Part shown: positions 33,803-42,377 of the stretch, in pieces | Layout of the letters: every line of letters starts with the position of its first letter | How positions within the stretch are numbered: position 1 is the stretch's first letter | Origin: Streptomyces bathyalis | GTDB taxonomy: Bacteria; Actinomycetota; Actinomycetes; Streptomycetales; Streptomycetaceae | Direction of reading: 5' to 3' | Length of the DNA: 64,000 bases | NCBI RefSeq assembly: GCF_015910445.1 | Contig: NZ_CP048882.1 | Coordinates: forward strand, 5,763,501-5,827,500 | The notes under the pieces: model-generated | What the model was told of the DNA's origin: nothing | The model's database searches: none | What the model saw: only the letters and a program-made list of their open reading frames with translations | Program-made: the position numbers and the translations under genes

Positions 33803-35026
33803 ATGCCTCTGGCCTTGCTCGCGCTTGCGATCAGCGCCTTCGGAATTGGCACGACCGAGTTCGTGATGATGGGGCTCCTCCCCAACGTCGCGGATGACAT
33901 GGGGACTTCCGTGCCCACCGCCGGCTACCTCGTCTCCGCCTACGCCATCGGCGTCGTCATAGGCGCACCCCTGCTCACCGCCGTCGGTGCCCGCGTCCCG
34001 CGCAAGCGGATGCTGGTGCTGCTCATGGGCCTCTTCACCGTCGGCAACCTCGCCTCCGCGCTGGCGCCCGGCTATGGCGCGCTCCTCGCCGGGCGTGTGC
34101 TGGCGGGGCTGCCGCACGGCGCCTTCTTCGGCGTCGGCGCGGTCGTCGCCGCCCGTCTCGTGACGGAGGACCGGCGGGCACGCGCCGTCGCGACGATGTT
34201 CCTGGGGCTGACCGTCGCCAACATCGTCGGCGTACCGGCCGGCACCGCGATCGGTCAGGCGCTCGGCTGGCGGGCGACGTTCCTCGTCGTCAGCGCCATC
34301 GGCCTGCTCGCCATGGTCAGCCTCGCCGCGCTCGTACCGCACCTGTCCCTGGAGCACCAGCGGGGCGTGGGGCACGAGGTCCGTGCGCTCGGCCACCGCC
34401 AGGTCGTACTCGGGCTGCTCACCGCTGTCTTCGGCTTCGGCGGAGTCTTCGCGGTCTACAGCTACCTCGCCTCGATCATGACGGAGGTCACCGGACTCGC
34501 CGACTCCTCCATGACGATCGTGCTCGCCCTCTTCGGTATCGGCATGACGCTGGGTGCCCTGGTGGCGGGTCCGCTCACCGACCGCGCCCTGCGGCCCACC
34601 CTCTACGGGGGTCTGGGCGCGCTCGCCGCCGCGATGCTCGCCTTCCACGCGGTCGTCGACATCAAGTGGGCCGCGATGACGATGGTCGTGGTTCTCGGCG
34701 GGCTCGGATTCATGACCACCACCCCGCTGCAGATGCTGATCATGCAGAACGCCCGGCACGCGCCGACGCTGGCCTCCGCCGGCAACCAGTCCGCGTTCAA
34801 CCTGGCCAACGCGGGCGGCGCATGGCTCGGCGGCGTCGCCATAGCCGCGGGCTGGGGCTGGCGTTCGCCGATGCTCGTGGGTGTGGTGCTGGCGCTGGCC
34901 GGCCTCGGCATAGCCGTGCTGGCGGGCGCGCTTGACCGCGGCACCACCGTGTCGCGCTCGCGGATCGTCGCCCGGGGCGTGCCCGGCCTGCGCAGGGCGC
35001 GGCCGGTGGAGAGCGTCTCCGGGTGA
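33803..35026 (+). CDS. MFS exporter, DHA1 (arabinose-efflux/chloramphenicol-resistance-like)
   Basis: About 407 residues with twelve hydrophobic segments. Motifs: FGIGTTEFVMMGLLPNVA in the first helix, YLVSAYAIGVVIGAPLL, and GRVLAGLPHGAFFGVGAVVAARLV, all diagnostic of the AraJ/CmlA-like DHA1 branch, also seen in the exporter at 4168. A membrane proton-driven exporter, substrate unknown. ATG 33803 follows GAAAGG at a somewhat long distance; an upstream TTG would only add a non-conserved 11 residues. Terminated by two strong hairpins. Confidence 0.9.
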   Translation: MPLALLALAISAFGIGTTEFVMMGLLPNVADDMGTSVPTAGYLVSAYAIGVVIGAPLLTAVGARVPRKRMLVLLMGLFTVGNLASALAPGYGALLAGRVLAGLPHGAFFGVGAVVAARLVTEDRRARAVATMFLGLTVANIVGVPAGTAIGQALGWRATFLVVSAIGLLAMVSLAALVPHLSLEHQRGVGHEVRALGHRQVVLGLLTAVFGFGGVFAVYSYLASIMTEVTGLADSSMTIVLALFGIGMTLGALVAGPLTDRALRPTLYGGLGALAAAMLAFHAVVDIKWAAMTMVVVLGGLGFMTTTPLQMLIMQNARHAPTLASAGNQSAFNLANAGGAWLGGVAIAAGWGWRSPMLVGVVLALAGLGIAVLAGALDRGTTVSRSRIVARGVPGLRRARPVESVSG

Positions 35027-35073
35027 TCTGCCGGGGCGGCGGCGAAGCACCGCCCGCCGCCGCCCCTTCCAGC

Positions 35074-35103
35074 AGCGGGCCCGCGCTCAGGCGCGGGCCC
35101 GCT
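35074..35103 (+). terminator. Hairpin terminator after the MFS gene
   Basis: A 13-bp perfect stem (35074-35086 with 35091-35103), sequence core GCGGGCCCGCGC, with a TCAG tetraloop, 48 nt after the MFS stop. Confidence 0.8.
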
Positions 35104-35107
35104 TCGT

Positions 35108-35152
35108 CGGTCACCCCGGCGGACCCGTGGGTCCGGAATGCCGGGGTGACCG
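35108..35152. terminator. Second, nested hairpin (possible cruciform)
   Basis: CGGTCACCCCGGC (35108-35120) pairs with GCCGGGGTGACCG (35140-35152), and GGACCC (35121-35126) pairs with GGGTCC (35129-35134) inside it. Placed 4 nt after the previous hairpin and 46 nt before the thioesterase start, so it may insulate the two genes or act in the 5' region of the second. Confidence 0.7.
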
Positions 35153-35197
35153 GCCGCGAGGCGCGTTTCCGGCGGGTTGTCGGTGCCGGGGAGTTCA

Positions 35198-35650
35198 ATG
35201 CCGGGCATGGAGACCAACGGACAGCGGCAGGGACTCTTCTGGGACATGCTGGCGGGGCGGGCCGAATGGCCGCCCTCGGCAAGGACGCTGGGCTGGGAGC
35301 TGATCGACGTGGATCCCGAACAGGGGCGGATCGAGGTCGCGTTCGAGGCGGGCCAGCAGTTCACGAACCCGGGCGGCACCGTACAGGGCGGGTTCATCGC
35401 CGCGATGCTCGACGACGCGATGGGGCCGGCACTGGGCGCGACACTGGACTCGAAGGTACTGGCCCCGACCCTCGATCTGCACGTCCAGTACCTGCGGCCC
35501 GCCCGGCCGGGGCGCTTCGTGGGGCGAGGGCGCGTCGTCCAGCGCGGCAACGAGGTGTGCTTCCTCGCCGGCGAACTGCTCGGTGCCGACGGCAAGACGG
35601 TGGCCGTCGCCACGGCGACCGCCCGCATCCGGAGCGTACCGGCGGCGTGA
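35198..35650 (+). CDS. PaaI-type hotdog thioesterase
   Basis: About 150 residues of the hotdog fold. The family loop NPGGTVQGGFIAAMLDDAMG carries the catalytic region (in PaaI-like enzymes an Asp/Asn here attacks the thioester), and LDLHVQYLRPA with ATATARI follow. It hydrolyses an acyl-CoA, probably an aromatic or branched one, releasing CoA. ATG 35198 follows GGGGAG at 6 nt. The stop overlaps the start of the NUDIX gene (GTGA), so the two are coupled. Confidence 0.85.
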   Translation: MPGMETNGQRQGLFWDMLAGRAEWPPSARTLGWELIDVDPEQGRIEVAFEAGQQFTNPGGTVQGGFIAAMLDDAMGPALGATLDSKVLAPTLDLHVQYLRPARPGRFVGRGRVVQRGNEVCFLAGELLGADGKTVAVATATARIRSVPAA

Positions 35651-36069
35651 GCGATGCGCCGGTCCCGGCAGAGGAGCAGCGTCCAGCCGTCGCTGCCGCC
35701 GTCGTCGTCCACGAGGGCAAGGTCCTGATGGTGCGGCGGCGGGCCCAAGAGGGCGTGCTCGTCTGGCAGTTCCCCGCCGGTGAGGTCGAGCAGGGGGAGC
35801 GGCCGGCGCAGGCAGCCGTACGGGAGACCCGTGAGGAGACCGGTCTGACCGTGCGGGCCGTCCGGCACCTCGGTGAGCGGATGCACCCGTACACGGGGCG
35901 GCTCATCTCGTACACGGCGTGCGAGGTCGTGCATGGAACCGCTTCCGTGGCCGACCCCGATGAGCTGGCGGAGGTCGCGTGGTGCGGCCGCTCCGGGCTG
36001 GCGGAGTACGTGCCGTACGCCCTTCATGAGCCCGTCCGGGTGTATCTCGGAAGAACGCTGGCCCCGTGA
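35647..36069 (+). CDS. NUDIX hydrolase
   Basis: 140 residues with the complete Nudix box GEVEQGERPAQAAVRETREE followed by TGL (G-x5-E-x7-RE-x2-EE-x-G), which binds Mg2+ and cleaves a nucleoside diphosphate linked to another group. Substrate not predictable. Starts at GTG 35647, overlapping the thioesterase stop by 4 bp. The 256-bp gap to the convergent nadE gene (36070-36325) is GC-rich with no gene. Confidence 0.9.
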   Translation: MSDAPVPAEEQRPAVAAAVVVHEGKVLMVRRRAQEGVLVWQFPAGEVEQGERPAQAAVRETREETGLTVRAVRHLGERMHPYTGRLISYTACEVVHGTASVADPDELAEVAWCGRSGLAEYVPYALHEPVRVYLGRTLAP

Positions 36070-36325
36070 CGCGCCCGCGGGCGGGAGGAGGCCCGGCCCT
36101 CGCACAGCGTCCGGCGGCAGCGCCACGGCGTCCGAAACCTGCCGGATCCCGTGGCACGGACGGGACACGATGTGACGGGGCCGGCTGCTGCACCGGATGG
36201 GAAGAGAACCCTGAGCCGGGACACGGCGGCCGGCCTGCGTCCCGGGCGCGGCCGGCCCGGCACGGTGGCCCTTGAGACAGAGGCCAACGCCCGGACCGGT
36301 ACGACCCGAGCGCACCGCTGACGTC

Positions 36326-38095
36326 TCAGCCGGCGGTTCCCATCGCCGTCTCACGCCAGCGGTTGGTGATGGGCAGGCGGCGGTCCTTGCCGAAGCCCTT
36401 GGCGGAGATCTTCGTGCCCGGGGGGTACTGGCGGCGCTTGTACTCGGCGGCGTCCGTCATGCGCAGCACCCGGCCGACGACCTCCGGGTCGAAGCCGCGC
36501 GCGATGATCCCCTCCCGGCCCACGTCGCCGTCGACGTACAGCTTCAGGATGCGGTCCAGGACGTCGTAGTCGGGGAGGGAATCGGTGTCGACCTGGCCCG
36601 GGCGCAGCTCGGCGCTCGGCGGCTTGACGATGCTGTTCTCCGGGATCGGCGGTGTCTCGCCGCGCTCGGCCGCCGCGCGGTTCCGCCACTTCGCCAGCCG
36701 GAAGACGTTCGTCTTGTAGACGTCCTTGATCGGCCCGTAGGCGCCGACGGAGTCGCCGTAGAGCGTCGAATAGCCGCACGCCAGCTCGGACTTGTTGCCC
36801 GGCGCGAGGACGATGTGGCCCTCCTGGTTGGAGATGCCCATCAGCGTGACGCCGCGCAGTCGCGACTGGAGGTTCTCCTCGGCGACGCCGGTCAGCTCCA
36901 GGCTCTTCATGAAGGCGTCGAACATCGGGCCGATCGGCACCGTGCGGTAGTTCAGGCCGGTGCGCCGCGCCATCTCGGCCGCGTCGTCCTTGGAGTGCTC
37001 GGAGGAGTAACGCGAGGGCATCGAGACGGCGTTCACGTTCTCGGGCCCGAGGGCGTCGCAGGCGATCGCGGCGCAGAGCGCGGAGTCGATGCCGCCGGAG
37101 AGGCCGAGCACCACGGAGCGGAAGCCGTTCTTGGCCGCGTAGGCGCGCAGTCCCACGACCAGCGCCGTGTAGATCTCCTCGTCGTCCTCCATGCGCGGTG
37201 CCTCGCTGCCCGTGGCCTCCGGCTCGTACGGGGGCAGCGGGTCACCGGAGAGGACGACGTGCTCGACGGTCAGTCCGTCGTCGACCGTGCCGGAGGGCGG
37301 TTCGTCCGCGGCGGCCGGCAGGTCCAGATCCAGTACGACGCAGCACTCCTCGAACTGCGGGGCGCGCGCGACGACTTCGCCGCCGGCACCGACGACGATC
37401 GAGTCGCCGTCGAAGACGAGCTCGTCCTGACCGCCCGTCATCGCGAGATACGCCGTGGTGCAGCCGGCCTCCTGGGCGCGCCTGCGCACCAGTTCCAGGC
37501 GGGTGTCGTCCTTGTCGCGCTCGTACGGGGAGGCGTTGACGGAGAGCAGCAGCCCGGCCCCGGCGGAACGGGCGGCCGGCACCCGGCCGCCGTTCTGCCA
37601 CAGGTCCTCGCAGATCGCGAGGGCGACGTCGACCCCGTGGACGCGGACGACGGGCAGGGTCTGGCCGGGTACGAAGTAGCGGAACTCGTCGAAGACGCCG
37701 TAGTTGGGCAGGTGGTGCTTTGCGAAGGCCAGTGCCACCTCGCCCCTGTGCAGCACGGCCGCGGCGTTCTGCGGTGCGCCCGCGGGGCTGCCCAGCGTCG
37801 CCCGTACGTGCTCGGCGCGGTCGAGATAGCCCACGACGACGGGCACTTCGCCCAGGTCCTCGTCGGCCAGCCGCCGCGCGAGCGTGCGGAGCGCGGCGCG
37901 GCTGGCGTCGACGAACGAGCCGCGCAGCGCCAGGTCCTCCACGGGGTACCCGGTCAGCATCATCTCGGGGAACGCCACGAGGTGCGCCCCCTGCGCGACC
38001 GAGTGGCGGGTCCACCGCACGACCGCGTCGGCGTTGCCTTCGAGGTCGCCGACGGTCGAGTCGATCTGGTTCAGTGCGAGACGTAGTTGAGGCAC
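36326..38095 (-). CDS. nadE: Glutamine-dependent NAD+ synthetase
   Basis: 589 residues, two domains. N-terminal nitrilase-type glutaminase (about 1-270) with catalytic Glu (FPEMML, E44), Lys (FAKHHLPNYGVFDE) and Cys (ALAICEDLW); C-terminal ATP-pyrophosphatase synthetase with the P-loop LGLSGGIDSAL and GNKSELA, GDSVGAYGPIKDVYKT. It amidates nicotinate adenine dinucleotide to NAD+ using ammonia channelled from glutamine. GTG 38095 is preferred over GTG 38104: TACAGT (38108-38103 minus strand) ends 7 nt before it, so the mRNA would be leaderless. Confidence 0.95.
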   Translation of the reverse strand: MPQLRLALNQIDSTVGDLEGNADAVVRWTRHSVAQGAHLVAFPEMMLTGYPVEDLALRGSFVDASRAALRTLARRLADEDLGEVPVVVGYLDRAEHVRATLGSPAGAPQNAAAVLHRGEVALAFAKHHLPNYGVFDEFRYFVPGQTLPVVRVHGVDVALAICEDLWQNGGRVPAARSAGAGLLLSVNASPYERDKDDTRLELVRRRAQEAGCTTAYLAMTGGQDELVFDGDSIVVGAGGEVVARAPQFEECCVVLDLDLPAAADEPPSGTVDDGLTVEHVVLSGDPLPPYEPEATGSEAPRMEDDEEIYTALVVGLRAYAAKNGFRSVVLGLSGGIDSALCAAIACDALGPENVNAVSMPSRYSSEHSKDDAAEMARRTGLNYRTVPIGPMFDAFMKSLELTGVAEENLQSRLRGVTLMGISNQEGHIVLAPGNKSELACGYSTLYGDSVGAYGPIKDVYKTNVFRLAKWRNRAAAERGETPPIPENSIVKPPSAELRPGQVDTDSLPDYDVLDRILKLYVDGDVGREGIIARGFDPEVVGRVLRMTDAAEYKRRQYPPGTKISAKGFGKDRRLPITNRWRETAMGTAG

Positions 38096-38237
38096 GAGTC
38101 CCACTGTAATCGTCTCTCTGACGCAATGCGGCGGGCCGTATCCTACCGGTGGTCACGGCGCTGCGCCTGCGGTTACGGGGCGTTATGTGCCACCGTCCGT
38201 CACGAGGCGTTCACGCAAGCTTCACAACCGTATCCAG

Positions 38238-38271
38238 CCTGCGGCTACCCCTACACGAGGGTATCCGCAGG
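38238..38271. promoter_or_regulatory. Inverted repeat upstream of the TrmB/LuxR-type regulator
   Basis: CCTGCGGCTACCC (38238-38250) and GGGTATCCGCAGG (38259-38271) match in 12 of 13 positions across an 8-nt loop. It lies in the 263-bp divergent gap between nadE and the regulator, about 88 bp before the regulator start. It could be an operator, possibly autoregulatory, or a 5' leader hairpin. Confidence 0.45.
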
Positions 38272-38358
38272 ATTTCGATACCTGGTGTACTGGATTCGGC
38301 GCCCGCCTGGCGGGCATCGGTCAGTGACGTGAACTCGCCACAGCACAGGGGGATCGAC

Positions 38359-39423
38359 ATGCTGGAGTCGCTCGGGCTCGAACCCGTCCAACAGCAGGCG
38401 TACGAAGCGCTCGTCGACGGTGCTGTCACTGTCGCCGAACTCCGCACGACGCTGGGCCTGAGCGCCGGGCGGGTACGCGAAACCCTCGCCGCGCTCGAGA
38501 AGTTGGGCCTGGTGGGACGGTACCCGGGCGAGCGGCGCGGGGAGGAGCGGTTCCTGCCGGTGGCGCCCGAGGTCGCGTTCGAGTCGCTGCTGCTGGCCCG
38601 CGAGGAGGCAATCCACCGCACCCGCCGGCACATCCAGCTGCTGGCCACGCGCTTCCGCGCCAACGCCACTGCCCGGGATCCCGTCGACCTGGTGGAGATC
38701 GTCACGGGACGGGCCGCCGTCATCCAGCAGGTCGACCAGCTGCAGCACAGCGCCACCAGCGAGATACGCGGCATCGACCGGCCGCCCTACGCCAACAGCG
38801 ACCCGGACCGTCTCGACCCCAAGACGGGGATGATGCCGGTGCAGGCCAAGACGATGCGGCGCGGAATCGGATACCGCGTCATCTACGACACCCACGGCCT
38901 GGAGACCTTCCACCGCATCGACACCGACATCGAGGCCTGTGCCGAACTCGGCGAAGAGGCACGGGTGATGGCGGACACCCCCACGAAACTCCTGGTGGCG
39001 GACGACCGGGTGGCTCTCATCCCGCTGCGTTCCGCGCCGCACGAGATGGCCAGCAGCGTGGTGGTGCACCCCTCGGGCCTGCTGGACGCGCTCTGCGAGT
39101 TCTTCGAGGTGCTGTGGGCGCGCGCCCTGCCCCTGTCCGCCTACTTGGCCGGACGCCCGGGCGGCGCGGGTGACGCTCCCACGTCGGACGAGGCGCGCCT
39201 GCTCGCGCTGCTGACGACGGGGCTGACGGACCAGGTCATGGCGCGTCAACTCGGCGTGAGCTACCGCACTTTCCAGCGTCGGCTGAGCGGTCTGATGGAG
39301 CGGCTCGGCGCCGGTACCCGCTTCCAGCTCGGCATGCGTGCCGCGAGCCTCGGCTGGGTCTCACAGCCGGCGGACGGGGCCGTGCGGATCGGGCCGGGAC
39401 CCGGCACCGGAGAGATCGCCTGA
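38359..39423 (+). CDS. TrmB/LuxR-type transcriptional regulator
   Basis: About 354 residues. The N-terminus is a TrmB-like winged helix (LGLEPVQQQAYEALVDG, LGLSAGRVRETLAALEKLGLV, residues 5-55). A central region (about 95-265) resembles the TrmB sugar/effector part, and the C-terminus is a LuxR-type helix-turn-helix (LLALLTTGLTDQVMARQLGVSYRTFQRRLSGLMERLGA). Streptomycetes have many of these two-HTH regulators. AGGGGGA about 8 nt before ATG 38359 supports this start. Target genes unknown. Confidence 0.85.
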   Translation: MLESLGLEPVQQQAYEALVDGAVTVAELRTTLGLSAGRVRETLAALEKLGLVGRYPGERRGEERFLPVAPEVAFESLLLAREEAIHRTRRHIQLLATRFRANATARDPVDLVEIVTGRAAVIQQVDQLQHSATSEIRGIDRPPYANSDPDRLDPKTGMMPVQAKTMRRGIGYRVIYDTHGLETFHRIDTDIEACAELGEEARVMADTPTKLLVADDRVALIPLRSAPHEMASSVVVHPSGLLDALCEFFEVLWARALPLSAYLAGRPGGAGDAPTSDEARLLALLTTGLTDQVMARQLGVSYRTFQRRLSGLMERLGAGTRFQLGMRAASLGWVSQPADGAVRIGPGPGTGEIA

Positions 39424-39612
39424 GGGGTTTTCAGGGGTGTCCGACCCGCGAAGTACGCACCACAAGATGTCGATTGGCACACTCACCGGTAACTCTTGTT
39501 CTCCCCTTCGCCGGTGTGCGAACTTCAATGCGTGACGTCGCCGGGCAGGACGGCTCACGACTCACGACCACAAGGCCGGGCGCCGCCCGCGGCGGACCGG
39601 CCGGCACCACCC

Positions 39613-39650
39613 AGCCGCGGTCCGGTATCCCCCACTACCGGACCGCGGCT
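39613..39650 (+). terminator. Hairpin terminator downstream of the TrmB/LuxR-type regulator
   Basis: AGCCGCGGTCCGGTA (39613-39627) pairs perfectly with 39636-39650 across tcccccac: a 15-bp stem, followed by ctcactttg. It lies 190 nt after the regulator stop. Confidence 0.75.
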
Positions 39651-39783
39651 CTCACTTTGCCCGGCCTCCTGCCGCCAGACATCCGCAGGCTTCCGTCGTC
39701 CCCGGCGTCCCCGGCGAGGGTCTCCGGAGTCGCTCGCGGGGCCAGGCTCCCGCGGCCCCCCCTCCGCGGCCGGCTTCCGCGAG

Positions 39784-39845
39784 CGCAACCGAGACCGGGA
39801 CCGCAACCGGGACCGGGACCGGGACCGGGACCGCAACCGAGACCG
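39784..39845. repeat. GACCGG-type hexamer repeat tract
   Basis: About ten head-to-tail hexamers of the GACCGG/GCAACC kind arranged in a larger pattern (CGCAACC spacers between runs of GGGACC). It lies in the non-coding region and gives alternating Arg-Asp/Arg-Asn or Arg-Ser codons in the frames that cross it. Likely slippage-prone. Confidence 0.8.
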
Positions 39846-40183
39846 ATGGTCCGGGACCCGAGCCCCCGCTCCGGGATCGGGGCCCGCCCGAAGCCCTCGC
39901 CTGCGCCGAGCAGAGGCGTCCGCCGGACGCCCTTCCGACACCTGCCCGACCCCGCGATGACGCCTTTCCCGGCTCGCGTCTGGCCGCCCCTCCCGTGGTC
40001 TACTGGGAGCGGCGTGAGGAGACGGAGCGGACGCAGGCAACGCTCCGGAAACCTTGAGGTGGGATGCTCGTCCGGCCCGCCCCGGAATCCGGGCGGCCGG
40101 CCCGTGTGCGGGGCCCTCCGGGCCGTCCGGTCCAGGGCCCACCGGGTGCGAGGAGCCACCCCGACCAGCGAGGATGGGTGACT

Positions 40184-41545
40184 ATGGATAAGCAGCAGGA
40201 ATTCGTGCTCCGTACGCTCGAGGAGCGCGACATCCGGTTCGTAAGGCTGTGGTTCACCGACGTCCTCGGTTTCCTCAAGTCCGTGGCCGTCGCACCCGCC
40301 GAGCTCGAGCAGGCCTTCGACGAGGGCATGGGCTTCGACGGGTCCGCGATCGAGGGCTTCGCCCGTGTCTACGAGTCCGACATGATCGCCAAGCCGGATC
40401 CGAGCACCTTCCAGATACTGCCGTGGCGGGCCGAGGCCCCCGGTACGGCACGGATGTTCTGCGACATCCTCATGCCGGACGGTTCACCGTCGTACGCGGA
40501 CCCGCGGTACGTGCTCAAGCGCGCCCTGGCCAAGGCGTCCGACCTCGGATTCACCTTCTACACTCACCCCGAGATCGAGTTCTTCCTGCTGAAGGACCGT
40601 CCGGTGGACGGCACGAGGCCGGTGCCCGCGGACTCATCGGGCTACTTCGACCACACACCGCAGCACGTCGGCATGGACTTCCGGCGGCAGGCGATCACGA
40701 TGCTGGAGTCGATGGGCATCTCGGTGGAGTTCTCCCACCACGAGGGCGCCCCCGGCCAGCAGGAGATCGACCTGCGCTACGCCGACGCGCTCTCCACCGC
40801 CGACAACATCATGACGTTCCGGCTCGTGATGAAGCAGGTGGCGCTGGAGCAGGGCGTGCAGGCCACGTTCATGCCCAAGCCCTTCTCCGAGCACCCGGGC
40901 TCCGGGATGCACACCCACCTGTCGCTCTTCGAGGGCGACCGGAACGCCTTCTACGAGTCCGGCTCCGAATACCAGCTCTCCAAGGTCGGCCGCTCCTTCA
41001 TCGCCGGGCTGCTCACCCATGCGGGCGACATCTCCGCCGTCACCAACCAGTGGGTCAACTCCTACAAGCGCATCTGGGGCGGCGCCAACCGCACGGCGGG
41101 CGAGGGCGGCGAGTCCCCCTCGTACATCTGCTGGGGCCACAACAACCGCAGCGCGCTGATCCGCGTGCCCATGTACAAGCCGGGGAAGATGGGCTCCACC
41201 CGCATCGAGGTGCGCTCCCTCGACTCCGGTGCCAACCCCTACCTCGCCTACGCCACCCTTCTGGCCGCCGGCCTCAAGGGCATCGAGGAGAGCTACGAAC
41301 TGCCGCCCGGCGCCGACGACGACGTGTGGGCCCTGTCCGACGCCGAGCGCCGGGCCATGGGCATCGAGCCGCTGCCGCAGAACCTGGGCGAGGCGATCAC
41401 GCTGATGGAACGCAGCGAGCTCGTCGCGGAGACGCTGGGCGAGCACGTGTACGACTTCTTCCTCCGCAACAAGAAGCAGGAGTGGGAGGAGTACCGCAGC
41501 GAGGTCACCGCCTTCGAACTGCGCAAGAGCCTGCCGGTGCTGTAG
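40184..41545 (+). CDS. glnA2: Glutamine synthetase-like enzyme, GlnA2 type
   Basis: 453 residues. The start (MDKQQEFVLRTLEERDIRFVRLWFTDVLG) and FDGSAIEGFARV match the actinobacterial GlnA2 group. Metal and substrate residues are present: EIEFFL, HHEGAPGQQEIDLRY, MPKPF...HTHLS, NRSALIRVP and RIEVRSLD. In Streptomyces coelicolor GlnA2 has been described as a gamma-glutamyl-polyamine synthetase, so glutamine synthesis may not be its main reaction. A tyrosine sits in the adenylylation-loop position (ESYELPPGAD), and the adenylyltransferase gene glnE is next but one unit downstream. The last 68 coding bp are repeated at 43055-43122, beyond an insert. A GAGGA-like site precedes the ATG. Confidence 0.92.
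   Translation: MDKQQEFVLRTLEERDIRFVRLWFTDVLGFLKSVAVAPAELEQAFDEGMGFDGSAIEGFARVYESDMIAKPDPSTFQILPWRAEAPGTARMFCDILMPDGSPSYADPRYVLKRALAKASDLGFTFYTHPEIEFFLLKDRPVDGTRPVPADSSGYFDHTPQHVGMDFRRQAITMLESMGISVEFSHHEGAPGQQEIDLRYADALSTADNIMTFRLVMKQVALEQGVQATFMPKPFSEHPGSGMHTHLSLFEGDRNAFYESGSEYQLSKVGRSFIAGLLTHAGDISAVTNQWVNSYKRIWGGANRTAGEGGESPSYICWGHNNRSALIRVPMYKPGKMGSTRIEVRSLDSGANPYLAYATLLAAGLKGIEESYELPPGADDDVWALSDAERRAMGIEPLPQNLGEAITLMERSELVAETLGEHVYDFFLRNKKQEWEEYRSEVTAFELRKSLPVL
41476..41543 (+). repeat. Direct repeat, copy 1 (3' end of glnA2)
   Basis: 68 bp that end the glnA2 coding region. Bases 41476-41535 are identical to 43055-43114; after a single mismatch (41536 G / 43115 C) another 7 bp match. Copy 1 stops with TAG and copy 2 with TGA. 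Weaker similarity (11 of 15) continues upstream. Confidence 0.97.
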
Positions 41546-41610
41546 TCGCGGGTCAGCGCCGGTGTCGTTGTCCGGCCGGCGTGCGGATCGGCCGGCAACG
41601 CGCCGGCCGG

Positions 41611-41982
41611 TCACGCCAGGCCGGGCCACCCGGGGTCGTGGCGTGCCAGGTTCACGGCCAGGGCGGCCACCGGCAGGCAGAAGAACACGGCCCAGGGGCC
41701 CAACTGGTAGTCGTGAACCCGCAGATGGGCGCAGAGCGCACCGAGGAAGTACAGCACGAGGCCGGCGGCGGCGAGCATGCCCAGCACCGGCACGGCGAAC
41801 CCGGCCAGCAACCCCAGCGCGCCCGCAGCCAGCAGTGCGCCCAACGGGCGCATCCAGGACCGGGGTACGGACAGCTTGTCCGCCTGGCTCTTGGGGTAGT
41901 GGTGGCCGATGAAGTTGGCGGTGGCGGCCAAGCCGTTGGCGGCCGAGGCGAGGAGGGTGACCACGAGGTAGGTCGCGAACAC
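41611..41982 (-). CDS. DoxX-like membrane protein
   Basis: 123 residues with four hydrophobic segments. The pattern (FATYLVVTLLASAANGLAATANFIGH, LGALLAAGALGLLAGF, VLGMLAAAGLVLYFLGALCAHLRVHD) matches the DoxX-like small integral-membrane family. Function unknown, sometimes linked to redox or detoxification. GTG 41982 is supported by AAGGAGA about 9 nt upstream; longer in-frame extensions are low-complexity. Lies inside the insert between glnA2 and glnE. Confidence 0.82.
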   Translation of the reverse strand: MFATYLVVTLLASAANGLAATANFIGHHYPKSQADKLSVPRSWMRPLGALLAAGALGLLAGFAVPVLGMLAAAGLVLYFLGALCAHLRVHDYQLGPWAVFFCLPVAALAVNLARHDPGWPGLA

Positions 41983-42182
41983 GGGAGTCTCCTTCTTCGT
42001 CGCGCGAACACCGGCTGGATGTTCACCGTTACGACGAGGCGACGACCCAGGACGTGACATGCCCTGTCGGCGCGGTCCCGCAGGACGAGCCCCGCCCCGC
42101 GGTCGCGGGAAACGCCAGGCCCAAGAGCATGGGCGGTAAGACTCTCGCCGCCTCAACCAGACGGTCGGGGCGGCCAGGCGCG

Positions 42183-42377
42183 TCATTGATCGTCGGTGAA
42201 GAGGTCCTCGATCGTCAGGCTGAACAGCCTGGCGAGGCGGAACGCGACCGGCAGGCTCGGGTCGAACTTCCCGGTCTCGATCGCGTTGATCGTCTGTCGT
42301 GACACGCCGATTCGCTTGGCCAGGTCAGCCTGGGTCCAGGCGTGTTCGGCCCGGAGCTCCGTGATGCGGTTCTTCAT
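42183..42377 (-). CDS. XRE-family helix-turn-helix regulator (Cro/YozG type)
   Basis: 64 residues, only the HTH domain: ELRAEHAWTQADLAKRIGVS, then RQTINAIETGKFDPSLPVAFRLARLF and IEDLF. Minimal regulators of this type usually act with a co-transcribed small membrane protein. Its ATG overlaps the stop of the membrane-protein gene by 4 bp (ATGA). The likely operators are the two palindromes at 42820-42865. Confidence 0.9.
   Translation of the reverse strand: MKNRITELRAEHAWTQADLAKRIGVSRQTINAIETGKFDPSLPVAFRLARLFSLTIEDLFTDDQ

Larger units (their letters stand above)
39424..40183. other. Long non-coding region upstream of glnA2
   Basis: 760 bp without a convincing gene. Contents: a terminator hairpin at 39613-39650, a GACCGG-rich repeat tract at 39784-39845, and the glnA2 promoter region near 40000-40183. 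Open frames crossing it encode only Arg/Pro/Ser-rich low complexity. I found no clear GlnR-type box (GTnAC-n6-GAAAC). Confidence 0.6.

Noticed and set aside
39474..40181. Frames across the region upstream of glnA2
   Set aside because: They run through a perfect 15-bp hairpin and a hexamer repeat, and their composition is not protein-like.
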